In this document: piece after piece, positions 54,939 through 63,718 of the stretch | How the letters are laid out: the number at the start of each line of letters is the position of its first letter | How positions within the stretch are numbered: the first letter of the stretch is position 1 | NCBI GenBank assembly: GCA_021604865.1 | Contig: BQJU01000017.1 | Span: 58,447-122,446 of the forward strand | Direction: 5' to 3' | DNA length: 64,000 bases | Source: Saprospiraceae bacterium | Lineage (GTDB): Bacteria; Bacteroidota; Bacteroidia; Chitinophagales; Saprospiraceae | Position numbers and translations under genes: made by a program | Notes under the pieces: model-generated | Seen by the model: the letters and a program-made list of their open reading frames with translations, nothing else | Databases searched by the model: none | Told to the model about the DNA's origin: nothing

Positions 54939-56447
54939 TCACCTTCCTCTAACAACATCCTCTGCTTTCCGTACCAGAGCTTGGTTGTTTTCAAAATCAT
55001 AGAGCGTTAGTCGGCGCAAGTCATAATATGCCAGCCAATAGCTTCGAAGGGCATTCATGTAACTCCTTCTTGAATTTGCCTCCTCCTGAATAGCCTGGTT
55101 GAGATCAGTGACCAGGATATTGCCTATGCGATATCGTTTGCGGGTGATATCGAGTCGTTTTTGAGCTATTTCGTAGGATTTTAGCGCACGATTGACTTGT
55201 TGGCGGACAAGGTCAAATTGTTGGACTCTGATGATGATTTCCCGTTCAAAATTGATCCTATCCTGATCGACTTGCAGGCGAATGAGTTCTTCTGTTGACA
55301 GTGCTATCTGCATGTCAGCTTTCGACTTCCCCCAATCTGCGATAGGCACATTCAAAGACAATTGAAATTGCTCCTGATCCAGTGGGTCAGAAAGCGCCTG
55401 ATTCAGGGTTTCTCCCGATTGGGAAAGACCAAATGAAAAGGACAGATCCACGTTGAGGCCTCGGTTTGCCTGGGCCTCAGCAACATCACTTTTAGCCTCT
55501 TCCAAGCGGCGATCGTATCCTACACTTTCCGATCGGTAGCGGCGTGCAAAATCCAATGCTTTCTCAGCATCCACCATAAATTCAGGAATTTCAGATGGTG
55601 GTATCATTTTAAAATTAACGACGCCCTGTATCCCAAGGAAATCACGCAGTCGTTCGGTACTGGTTTGAAGATTGAGCATACTTTGTGCCAGGTCCGCTTC
55701 CGCATCCATTACCCGCAATTCTATTTGCAACAACTCAACTTCTGCAATACGCCCCACATCAAACCGACCTTTAGAGATGACAAAAAGAGTATCGGAGTTT
55801 GCCTTGTCCCTTTGTGCTGCTTCCAGGTTTATCTGAGCCACCAAAACATCAAAAAACAAATTCGCTGCTTCATAAGCTACCTGTTCCAGGTTTTCGGAAT
55901 AATTTCGTCGCGATTCTTCATACCGTAGCGGCTGTACCTTTTTGGCCCACTTCAGGTTGTTAAATCCAAACAGAGGTTGGATAAAACCAACGGAGATCAA
56001 CGTAGATCGATAAGAAGCAAATGCGGGGGCATTATCACTGGCAAAAACATCCAGTCGACTCAATCCCGTTCCCGCAAAAAGTCGCCCACCAGTCAGGGGG
56101 ATTCCTTGATTAAGATTAAGACTAATATCATTACGCATAAAAGACTGACCCACAAATTTCAGGGTACCATCTGGTAAGGTGATGGCTTGAATCGACCGGT
56201 CAAGATTTGGCAGCGTTCCTGATAGAACCATTTGCGGCCGGTAATTGGCCAAAAAAGATTGATGGAACCAATAACTATTACTAAAAGAGGTTTGAGCAAT
56301 TTTCACTTCAGGGCCTCCTAATTGAGCCATTTCAATAGTTTGCTGCAGGCTAACCACCAAAGTATCTCCTTGACTATAAACACTTTGCGAGAAACATATA
56401 AAGCTAAAAATGAAGAGTCGGATCATTGAAAATCGGGAATTATTCAT
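54939..56447 (-). CDS. TolC-family outer-membrane efflux protein
   Basis: A 502-residue protein with signal peptide ending QSVYSQ. Two OEP repeats with long coiled-coil helices are visible, including LLQIELRVMDAEADLAQSMLNLQTSTERLRDFLG and the second at about 395-470 (RQQVNRALKSYEIAQKRLDITRKRYRIGNI). TolC proteins form the trimeric outer-membrane channel of tripartite pumps. It starts 30 bases after the permease stop and is the last gene of the set. Confidence 0.92.
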   Translation of the reverse strand: MNNSRFSMIRLFIFSFICFSQSVYSQGDTLVVSLQQTIEMAQLGGPEVKIAQTSFSNSYWFHQSFLANYRPQMVLSGTLPNLDRSIQAITLPDGTLKFVGQSFMRNDISLNLNQGIPLTGGRLFAGTGLSRLDVFASDNAPAFASYRSTLISVGFIQPLFGFNNLKWAKKVQPLRYEESRRNYSENLEQVAYEAANLFFDVLVAQINLEAAQRDKANSDTLFVISKGRFDVGRIAEVELLQIELRVMDAEADLAQSMLNLQTSTERLRDFLGIQGVVNFKMIPPSEIPEFMVDAEKALDFARRYRSESVGYDRRLEEAKSDVAEAQANRGLNVDLSFSFGLSQSGETLNQALSDPLDQEQFQLSLNVPIADWGKSKADMQIALSTEELIRLQVDQDRINFEREIIIRVQQFDLVRQQVNRALKSYEIAQKRLDITRKRYRIGNILVTDLNQAIQEEANSRRSYMNALRSYWLAYYDLRRLTLYDFENNQALVRKAEDVVRGR

Positions 56448-56477
56448 ATTTTTCAGTGGGTGTTAAATATTTGAGGT

Positions 56478-57812
56478 TTAATCACTACGAAGTGCTTTGA
56501 TAGGGTCTAGCCGGGCTGCTTTTTGGGCAGGGAAAATGCCAAAAATCAATCCAATGCTCGTAGCAACACCAAAGGCCAGGATGATAGACCAGGCGGAAAC
56601 AATGGTTGGAATTTCTGCATAGGCCGCAATTGTCCGGGCGGAGGCAACGCCTAGTAGGATACCAATGATACCTCCGATCAAACTGATAAATATTGCTTCA
56701 AATAAAAATTGCAGCACAATATCCTGTTGGTTTGCTCCCAGCGATCTGCGGACACCAATTTCTTTGATGCGTTCCAAAACGGAAGCCAGCATAATATTCA
56801 TAATACCGATTCCTCCAACTAGGAGAGATATCCCGGCTATAACCGCCAATACCAGGTTAAAAGTATCCTGTGTTTTTTGTTCTTGTTCCAGCAAGAGTTC
56901 GGGCACTTCAATTTCTACATCAATGACCTCATGATGCCGACGTTTTAGCACCCGGGCAATTACATCGGCAGAAGCTCGAAGTGCCGAAGATTCCTTGACT
57001 CGAATGACCAGACGGTCCAGTTGGTGATAATTCCCACCTTCTTTTTCATTGTCATCATTGCCTCGATTACTGACGTCCTGTTTGGTCACTACTGCCCGGT
57101 TTTTAAAGCGTAACAAAGCCGTAGTTACTGGAATATATACATCAGAATTATAGTCGCGAATACCAAGGTTTGCCAAACTTTGACTACTTACTGATCGTTT
57201 GGAGAGCACACCGATTATGGTCAACCAGGTATTACCACACTTAATTTTCTCGCCTATTGGATTGGTTTGGCTAAAAAATTTTGTTTGCACATTTTTGCCA
57301 ATAATACAAACTGGGCGACCGCCATCCTGGTGATTTTGATGAAAATAGGTTCCTTCTTCTAAAGATAGACCGTTGAGTTCAAAAAAAGCATTGGTGATGC
57401 CGACACATTTGGCCTGCTCCATTTTTGCTGATTGGATGATATTGGTTGGCAGGACTACTTCCGGGCTTACGGCATCTATGGTAGGTAGAATTTTCTCTAG
57501 GGCATACATGTCCTCCAATGTCAAACCAGGTGACCAGGGCTTTTCGTCTTTATTTTGCTGGTTGCTGCTATTGTTATTGCTGCCCGATTCTTCATCCGTT
57601 TTACTCTTTACAACTGATTTGATCACAATGTTATTTGTCCCAATCAATCGCATTTGTTCCAGAATAGACTGCTTTGCTCCTGTACCTATAGCCAACATAG
57701 CGATAACAGCAGCCACCCCAAAAATGATCCCCAGAGCCGTCAGAAAAGAGCGCAACTTATTGGCATTAATGCCTTCCAGTGCGAGGTAGAAATTAAACAA
57801 GATTCTTCTCAT
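56478..57812 (-). CDS. MacB/FtsX-type ABC transporter permease
   Basis: A 444-residue permease. The MacB-type start LALEGINANKLRSFLTALGIIFGVAAVIAMLAIG contains the first membrane helix (about 22-44) and the GTGAKQSILEQM line. A large periplasmic domain runs to about 310, with a Ser/Asn/Gln/Lys-rich insertion at about 74-90. Three C-terminal helices follow (from LVLAVIAGISLLVGGIGIMNIMLAS) with the FtsX line LGANQQDIVLQFLFEAIFISLIGG. There is no nucleotide-binding domain in the protein and no ATPase gene beside it. The ATG overlaps the adaptor stop (ATGA). Confidence 0.92.
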   Translation of the reverse strand: MRRILFNFYLALEGINANKLRSFLTALGIIFGVAAVIAMLAIGTGAKQSILEQMRLIGTNNIVIKSVVKSKTDEESGSNNNSSNQQNKDEKPWSPGLTLEDMYALEKILPTIDAVSPEVVLPTNIIQSAKMEQAKCVGITNAFFELNGLSLEEGTYFHQNHQDGGRPVCIIGKNVQTKFFSQTNPIGEKIKCGNTWLTIIGVLSKRSVSSQSLANLGIRDYNSDVYIPVTTALLRFKNRAVVTKQDVSNRGNDDNEKEGGNYHQLDRLVIRVKESSALRASADVIARVLKRRHHEVIDVEIEVPELLLEQEQKTQDTFNLVLAVIAGISLLVGGIGIMNIMLASVLERIKEIGVRRSLGANQQDIVLQFLFEAIFISLIGGIIGILLGVASARTIAAYAEIPTIVSAWSIILAFGVATSIGLIFGIFPAQKAARLDPIKALRSD

Positions 57813-59206
57813 CAGTCCGTGATTATGATAAAACCATTGTTTCCACCAGAATTGGCTGTAGGCATTTCCAGGTTTTTTAATTTTTCCTGTTTTTCTTTGG
57901 TTCTCGCTTCTCTGGCAAGGCGCTCCTCATCCAGTTTTTTCTGTATATCTGCTTTAATCGCTGGATCTAGTCGTATCAATGCTGCTTCTTTTCCACCTTC
58001 TGGTATGGTCAAATAAATTTGATCTCCGTCCGTTAATCCATGCTCCACAATAATTTCATCATCGTTGCTCAATCCGGTAATTACCTCCTGGCGGACAACT
58101 CTACCATTCTCTTCCTTATATATATAGGTGAGGCTATCTAATTGAATGGCTTCCAAGGGTACAAAAAGTACATCCTGATAAATATCTGTGACAATTTCAT
58201 TACCAGTGGTCATGGCCGGACGCAAAATGGAGTCCTCTTCATTCACCTGTACCACTACCTCAAAAACTTTGGCATCATAACCGCGCAATTGTTCCCCGAT
58301 ATTGGCGACCTGTAAGACCACTCCGCTATATTCCTGATCTGGGAATGCATCCACTTTAATGGTTACTTCCTGGCCCGTTTTCACTTTACTGATGTCTACC
58401 TCATTGACATAGGTTTTGGAAATCATGTCGCTAAGATCAGGCAATTCGGCCACCACCGGATCCCAGGCAGAAATTCGGCTACCCGGTTCTTTTTTGCCAT
58501 TCCAGTTACGGGCATAAATTACCATGCCACTTTCCGGGGCCTTGATGGTAAATTCGTTGGATAAGTCCATGAATTTTTGAAGCTGACTCTGGTTTTGTTT
58601 TAATAAGGCATTGATCTCCTGAATCTTGGCAATTGATTGCTGTTCTTTGAGCACATATTTTTGTTCCAGCTGGATATAGTCTCTCTCGGTTCTTTCCAAA
58701 TCCAATTGGGTTTGTTGAATGACAGATTGTGGCTCGTATTTATTCTGTTCCACTTTGAGCACCTTTTCCTTTTTGGTAAAATCAAGATTGATCAGTTGAT
58801 CTCGCAAACCTCTCATCTCAATTGCGGTATCGATTTTTGCTTGCTCCAGCTGGGTTTGAATTTTCTCGATTTCCGTTTGAACATTACTCAGTTTATTGGC
58901 CAGTTCGGTCCTATCCAGGGTAGCCACGTACTCTCCTTCTTTGACAATAGTACCTTCCGGAACCAGTTCTGATAATGTCGTCTCATAAATGCCTGCGGGT
59001 CGCATGCCTTGAGGTGCCCGGATCTTTACAGATTTCTTGGCATTTAATTCTCCAGTTGCTGTAACCTTGATAACAAATTCTCCCTTGCTGACTGTAGTCA
59101 GGATATCGGATTGTTGTTTTTTTTCGCTTGGCTGTAGCCAATAATAAATCAATCCTCCAAGAAAGAGTATGGAAATGATTGCGATTAAGTTTTTGGAGAG
59201 CGACAT
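57812..59206 (-). CDS. HlyD/MacA-family periplasmic adaptor
   Basis: A 464-residue adaptor with an N-terminal anchor (about residues 6-24, LIAIISILFLGGLIYYWL). Half-lipoyl pieces flank a long coiled-coil hairpin (about 105-210, with many Gln/Lys/Glu). The beta-barrel domain has TYVNEVDISKVKTGQEVTIKVDAFPDQEYSGVV. The C-terminus has a Lys/Arg/Glu-rich helical tail after EGGKEAALIRLDP. I chose ATG 59206 (MSLSKNLIAI); the frame opens 29 codons earlier without anchor-like features. It heads adaptor-permease-TolC. Confidence 0.9.
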   Translation of the reverse strand: MSLSKNLIAIISILFLGGLIYYWLQPSEKKQQSDILTTVSKGEFVIKVTATGELNAKKSVKIRAPQGMRPAGIYETTLSELVPEGTIVKEGEYVATLDRTELANKLSNVQTEIEKIQTQLEQAKIDTAIEMRGLRDQLINLDFTKKEKVLKVEQNKYEPQSVIQQTQLDLERTERDYIQLEQKYVLKEQQSIAKIQEINALLKQNQSQLQKFMDLSNEFTIKAPESGMVIYARNWNGKKEPGSRISAWDPVVAELPDLSDMISKTYVNEVDISKVKTGQEVTIKVDAFPDQEYSGVVLQVANIGEQLRGYDAKVFEVVVQVNEEDSILRPAMTTGNEIVTDIYQDVLFVPLEAIQLDSLTYIYKEENGRVVRQEVITGLSNDDEIIVEHGLTDGDQIYLTIPEGGKEAALIRLDPAIKADIQKKLDEERLAREARTKEKQEKLKNLEMPTANSGGNNGFIIITD

Positions 59207-59357
59207 GCCTTCGGGTTTTGTTGTTTGCGAAATTAAAAAATTATTTCTTCTATTAGGGAAATTCCTACAATGGGTATTGGTTAATAGTCCCAAGCAACCT
59301 CAATTTTCATCATAGAAATGTCTATCTTCGGAAAATAAAAATACGCCTGCATTCATT

Positions 59358-60107
59358 ATGAAAATTATGCATCAATACAATCGTTTTTCTATCCTTATAG
59401 GACTGCTAAGTTTGTTCCTGACTACCTGCAAAGTTGAACATTTGGCCAATATAGAGCCTTCGGTTTATCAAATTGAGCCTTCAATGGGCTCAGGCAGTGA
59501 AGATATCCAGGCTATGATTGCCCCTTATAAAGTTCAACTCGACAGTGAGATGAACCAGGTGATTGGCATTGTCGGCATGGAATTGACCAAAACCATGCCC
59601 GAATCAACCCTAGGAAATTGGTTGGTCGACCTATTACAGGAAGAGACTTCAAAGGTAAGTGATCAACCGATTGATTTCACCTTGCAAAATTACGGTGGCA
59701 TCCGGATTTCCTCGATACCAAAGGGGCCGATTAATCGGGGTAAAATCTTTGAATTGATGCCCTTTGATAATATGGCGGTAGTAGTTGAACTCGATGCCAA
59801 TCATACTCGAAAATTGATTCATCTCATGGCTGCTGATGGAGGATGGCCGGTTAGCAAAGGGCTCTCCTATCAGATAAAAGATGGAAAAGCCGAGCACATA
59901 AAAATCCATGGTCAACCTATTGAAGAAGGGCGCATCTATTGGGTATCTATGCCGGATTATATTGCTAATGGTGGTGGTAATGCCGAATTTTTAAAAGACA
60001 AAAATCGTATACAAACCGGGCATTTGATCCGGGATTTAATCATCCAACATATTCAAAATGAGCAGGATGTACCACAGATGGCGGAGGTTGAGGGGAGGGT
60101 TAGATAG
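59358..60107 (+). CDS. 5'-nucleotidase C-terminal-domain lipoprotein
   Basis: A 249-residue lipoprotein with signal MKIMHQYNRFSILIGLLSLFLTTC (lipobox LTTC, Cys about 24). The remainder matches the 5_nucleotid_C substrate-binding domain of UshA-type enzymes: STLGNWLVDLL, DFTLQNYGGIR, ELMPFDNMAVVVELD and the Gly/Asn line PDYIANGGGNAEF. The metallophosphatase half is not in this gene but is encoded at 60544. Its last codons lie in the start of a G-rich GGTTTAG array. Confidence 0.9.
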   Translation: MKIMHQYNRFSILIGLLSLFLTTCKVEHLANIEPSVYQIEPSMGSGSEDIQAMIAPYKVQLDSEMNQVIGIVGMELTKTMPESTLGNWLVDLLQEETSKVSDQPIDFTLQNYGGIRISSIPKGPINRGKIFELMPFDNMAVVVELDANHTRKLIHLMAADGGWPVSKGLSYQIKDGKAEHIKIHGQPIEEGRIYWVSMPDYIANGGGNAEFLKDKNRIQTGHLIRDLIIQHIQNEQDVPQMAEVEGRVR

Positions 60108-60450
60108 TTTTAGGGGGAGGCGGAAAAGAGGGCCTGTTGGGGTTGAAAAGGTTTAGAGAGGTTTAGGTGGTTTAGACTGGAGTAGTTCTTTCCAGTTTTT
60201 TCAACTTTTACATTCCTTTCGGGGAAATAGGTTTAGAGGGGGTTAGCAGGCTTTAGGGAGTTTGGAAAAGAGGACCTGTGTTGGGGTTGAGTTGGTTTAG
60301 AAGGGTTTAGAGAGGTTTAGGGGGTTTAGGAGGTTTAGGGGCAGATGTGATGGTTTAGGACAGAGGCATCCTTTCCTATTTTTTCAGCTTTTACGATCTT
60401 TCAAGGGGAAGCAGGTTCAGTGGGGGTTAGCCGGTTTCAGGGGTAGTGTT
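60108..60450 (+). repeat. Telomere-like GGTTTAG array, two degenerate long units
   Basis: Two imperfect long units, aligned by GGAAAAGAGG at 60122 and 60264 (offset 142), each contain tandem GGTTTAG (four in the first, six in the second). The second is longer. The G-rich strand is the coding strand of both flanking genes. The remainder to 60543 holds no gene. Confidence 0.85.
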
Positions 60451-60543
60451 CCTAATAGAAGCTGTTATGATGATAAATTTAATTATCTAAACTTTTTTAG
60501 GACGAGTCAGATGAGGAATACTTAAATAAATATAAGCACCAAT

Positions 60544-61458
60544 ATGAAACGTCGTGATTTCTTACAAAAGATGGCTGCCGGTGGATTTGTGATCGGTACT
60601 GGAACCTTTCCATTAGGAGATTTCTCTGATCCGGAGGTCACTAAATTGACCATTCTTCACACCAATGATGTACACAGCCGTATTGATCCTTTTCCGATGG
60701 ACGGGGGCCGTAATCAAGGATTGGGTGGAGCCAGCAGAAGGGCTGCGCTGGTCCGGGAAATCCGGAAAAAAGAAGGACACTTACTACTGCTGGATGCCGG
60801 CGACATTTTTCAGGGCACCCCTTACTTCAATCTTTTTGGTGGTGAGTTGGAATTCAAAATAATGTCTTCAATGGGTTATGATGCGGCGACCATTGGCAAT
60901 CACGACTTTGATGCTGGGCTGGAAGGATTAAACAAACAGTTGCCACATGCCGATTTTCCTTTTATTATTTCCAATTATGATTTCTCAGATACGCTCTTGG
61001 CTGGCAAAACCAAACCTTATAAAATCTTCAAAAAAGGCCCCATCAAGATTGGCGTATTCGGGCTAGGTATAGCACTCAAAGGACTTGTTCCGGAAAGCCT
61101 TTACGGTGGCACCCGCTATCTTGATCCAATTGAAAAAGCCAATTATTATGCAACCATTTTGAAGCGGGAAGAAAAATGTGACTTGGTCATTTGTCTCTCC
61201 CATCTTGGATATAACTACCGTGAAGAAAAGGTATCCGATATGGTCCTTGCCAAAAGTACTCGAGAGATTGATTTGATCCTTGGTGGCCACACCCATACCT
61301 TTCTAGACAAACCCACCATTGTCAAAAACCTCGACGGCGAAGCAACCATGATCAACCAAGTTGGATGGGCCGGAATTATGCTTGGAAAAATTGACCTTTA
61401 TTTTGAACGCAATCAAAAAGGCAGATGTATCAGTTGCAAAAATTTATTGGTTGGATAG
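60544..61458 (+). CDS. Metallophosphatase half of a split 5'-nucleotidase, Tat-type signal
   Basis: A 304-residue protein starting MKRRDFLQKMAAGGFVIGTG, a twin-arginine signal. The calcineurin-like metal-site motifs are present: LTILHTNDVHSRID (D..H), LLDAGDIFQGTPYFN (GD), TIGNHDFDAG (GNHD), VICLSHLGYN and GGHTHTFL (GGH.H). It lacks the C-terminal domain of UshA, which is encoded upstream at 59358. Paired genes of this kind are common in Bacteroidota. The two halves probably act together; the nucleotide substrate is unknown. Confidence 0.92.
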   Translation: MKRRDFLQKMAAGGFVIGTGTFPLGDFSDPEVTKLTILHTNDVHSRIDPFPMDGGRNQGLGGASRRAALVREIRKKEGHLLLLDAGDIFQGTPYFNLFGGELEFKIMSSMGYDAATIGNHDFDAGLEGLNKQLPHADFPFIISNYDFSDTLLAGKTKPYKIFKKGPIKIGVFGLGIALKGLVPESLYGGTRYLDPIEKANYYATILKREEKCDLVICLSHLGYNYREEKVSDMVLAKSTREIDLILGGHTHTFLDKPTIVKNLDGEATMINQVGWAGIMLGKIDLYFERNQKGRCISCKNLLVG

Positions 61459-61903
61459 TGTAGGAAAAACAGTAACTCATTTCACCTTTTTGATGAAAAA
61501 GTTTGTTTGCATGGATCATTCTGGCAGGATTTTGCCAAGCTATTAGGCCAAACCGACTGATTGCCAGTCGCTTCTTTTTTTTGGTGACATTTTTCAAGAT
61601 ATCAACCTAAAAATGACAGGAAAAATTAGGAAAAAAAAATTTTAAAAAAACCTTCCTCAATAGGTCTCCTTTTTGAAGATTTTTTCCCAACTTTGTATCC
61701 CTTCAAAATTAAGAGAATGAATGGAGCTTGCTTCAGCTATTCTTTAAAGAAGGCAGCCTAGAAAAGATTAACGGTTGATCCCCTTGCTCATCCACAATCG
61801 ATTTTAATCTACTATTGCTCTAGCTTACTGATACTCTTGCATTAATTACAGCAGGTTATATTATTTTATTTAACCAAGGCCGGGGGCCTTAACTTTCTGG
61901 AGA
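61459..61903. other. Intergenic region upstream of dnaA
   Basis: This 445-base gap holds no gene. It has a very A/T-rich tract at 61619-61660 and one DnaA-box-like site, TCATCCACA, at 61788-61796 (one mismatch to TTATCCACA). A cluster of boxes as expected at an origin is not seen. CAACTTTG at 61688-61695 is one mismatch from the -7 consensus. Confidence 0.4.
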
Positions 61904-63319
61904 ATGGTAAAAGATCATACTACAGTATGGGGTAACTGTCTGCAAACGATTCGACGAAACGTGAATTTGCAGAGCTTCAAGACCTGGTTTGAGCCAATCA
62001 AATCCGTTCGCCTGGATGAGAATGCGCTAACCATCCAGGTTCCCAACCGCTTCTTTTATGAGTGGTTGGAGGAGCATTACGTTGCCTTACTGAAAACCTC
62101 TATTCGCAAAGAGCTTGGCGAAAGAGCTAAATTGGAGTACCAAATTTTGACGGCCAAAAATGGTAAAGCTACTACCCGGCCAGGAGAGTCAAAAAATGGA
62201 GACCATTATAGCCCGGGTATGGTCGATACTGGAAACATTAAAAACCCTTTTGTAATTCCGGGTATAAAAAAGGTAAGGATTGATCCACAGCTCAACCCCA
62301 ATTATCTCTTCGACAATTACATTGAAGGGGACTGCAACCGCCTGGCCCGTTCGGCGGGATTGGCTATTGCCAAAAAACCGGGGGGCACTTCTTTTAATCC
62401 GTTAGTGATTTTTGGCGATGTGGGATTAGGCAAAACGCACCTAGGACAAGCCATTGGTAATGAGGTGGTTAAAAAAATTCCAAACAAGAATGTACTATAT
62501 GTTTCTTCAGAAAAATTTACCAATCAGATTATTCAATCCATCAAGAATAATGCGGTAAATGACTTTGTCAACTTCTATCAGCTAATCGATGTACTGATTG
62601 TTGATGACATTCAGTTTCTGGCCAATAAACAAAAGACACAAGAAATCTTTTTCCATATATTCAATCAGTTGCATCAAAATGGACGACAAATCATCCTTAC
62701 CTCTGACCGCCCACCCAAAGACCTGGACGGCATGGAGGAACGGCTGATTTCCCGCTTCAAGTGGGGGCTGTCGGCTGACCTACAGGCTCCTGATTTGGAA
62801 ACTCGGATGGCTATCTTGGAAGCCAAGATGAACCTACAAGGTGTAGAAATTTCCCAAGATGTTGTCGAATTCATCAGTTACAACATCCAGAATAATATTC
62901 GGGAGTTGGAAGGTGTGTTAGTGTCGTTAATCGCACAATCGTCGTTAAACCGGCGGGAAATAGACGTGGAGCTCGCAAAAGAGGTGATAAGAAATTTTGT
63001 AAGCCAACTTAACAAAGAGATTACGGTCGAGTTCATCCAGAGCTTGGTGGCCGAACACTTTGATGTCGCCGTAGAAAAGCTACAAGGTAAAACCAGAAAA
63101 CGGCAGGTTGTGATTGCCAGACAACTTTCTATGTACCTTGCGAAAAACCTAACGGACAAATCTTTAAAAGCCATTGGCGAAACTTTTGGCGGCCGCGACC
63201 ATAGTACCGTTATTTATTCTTGTAAAACGGTTCAGGATTTGATGGAGACAGATATCATCTTTAAGGATACCGTTTCCGAGCTGGAGAAAAAGATCAAGAT
63301 GTCTTTGAACGAAAAGTAG
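61904..63319 (+). CDS. dnaA: Chromosomal replication initiator DnaA
   Basis: A 471-residue initiator. Domain I is WGNCLQTIRRNVNLQSFKTWFEPI at the N-terminus. Walker A GDVGLGKTHLGQAIG is at about residues 170-184 and Walker B VLIVDDIQF at about 230-238. The domain IV DnaA-box-binding signature GGRDHSTVIYSC is at about 429-440. Length is normal. dnaN does not follow; instead a tRNA and a tandem repeat do, so this is not the canonical dnaA-dnaN origin layout. Confidence 0.97.
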   Translation: MVKDHTTVWGNCLQTIRRNVNLQSFKTWFEPIKSVRLDENALTIQVPNRFFYEWLEEHYVALLKTSIRKELGERAKLEYQILTAKNGKATTRPGESKNGDHYSPGMVDTGNIKNPFVIPGIKKVRIDPQLNPNYLFDNYIEGDCNRLARSAGLAIAKKPGGTSFNPLVIFGDVGLGKTHLGQAIGNEVVKKIPNKNVLYVSSEKFTNQIIQSIKNNAVNDFVNFYQLIDVLIVDDIQFLANKQKTQEIFFHIFNQLHQNGRQIILTSDRPPKDLDGMEERLISRFKWGLSADLQAPDLETRMAILEAKMNLQGVEISQDVVEFISYNIQNNIRELEGVLVSLIAQSSLNRREIDVELAKEVIRNFVSQLNKEITVEFIQSLVAEHFDVAVEKLQGKTRKRQVVIARQLSMYLAKNLTDKSLKAIGETFGGRDHSTVIYSCKTVQDLMETDIIFKDTVSELEKKIKMSLNEK

Positions 63320-63353
63320 ATGTTACTGGAACTATTTAAACGATATTTTCATT

Positions 63354-63401
63354 GATTAGCCCAGAAAGCAAAATGTACAAGAACTGCTTTTCGGGCTAAT
63401 C
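63354..63401 (+). terminator. Hairpin after dnaA
   Basis: GATTAGCCCAGAAAGCA pairs with TGCTTTTCGGGCTAATC (two mismatches) around a 14-base loop, 35 bases after the dnaA stop. The T-run after it is short. Confidence 0.5.
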
Positions 63402-63564
63402 TCTTGTTAGCCAAACAAATAGATTAGCAGTCATAAAAAAGGTTAAAAATATTCCGTTTTCTTTTTGGAAATTATACCAGGATATTTACCTTTGCATCGC
63501 TCAAGAAAAAAGGAATGATTCAACAACAAACGAGGCGTTGAATTTGAGCGATTCAGATACACCT

Positions 63565-63652
63565 GGTGAAGTGGGTGAGTGGCTGAAACCACCGGTTTGC
63601 TAAACCGACGTACTCTAATCGGGTACCGCGGGTTCGAATCCCGCCTTCACCG
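63565..63652 (+). tRNA. tRNA-Ser(GCT)
   Basis: Acceptor GGTGAAG pairs with CTTCACC. The anticodon loop TTGCTAA gives anticodon GCT, a long variable arm follows (GTACTCTAATCGGGTACC), and the T arm contains GGTTCGAATCC. CCA is not encoded in full. It lies 245 bases after dnaA. Confidence 0.93.
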
Positions 63653-63677
63653 CAGCCTGATCAAAGTGTTGATCAAC

Positions 63678-63712
63678 TATATTGCTCCCTACTTTTGATA
63701 GGGAGCAATATA
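63678..63712 (+). terminator. Perfect hairpin after tRNA-Ser
   Basis: TATATTGCTCCCTA and TAGGGAGCAATATA form a 14-base perfect stem around a 7-base loop, 25 bases after the tRNA. No T-run follows, so it is a terminator or processing hairpin. Confidence 0.5.
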
Positions 63713-63718
63713 TTCAAT

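Noticed and set aside
60108..60450. True telomere or contig-end sequence
   Set aside because: The array is internal, short and degenerate, flanked by genes on both sides.
61459..61903. Replication origin upstream of dnaA
   Set aside because: Only one DnaA-box-like site with a mismatch is visible and dnaN is absent; a cluster of boxes would be needed. A GC-skew plot of the whole chromosome would decide.
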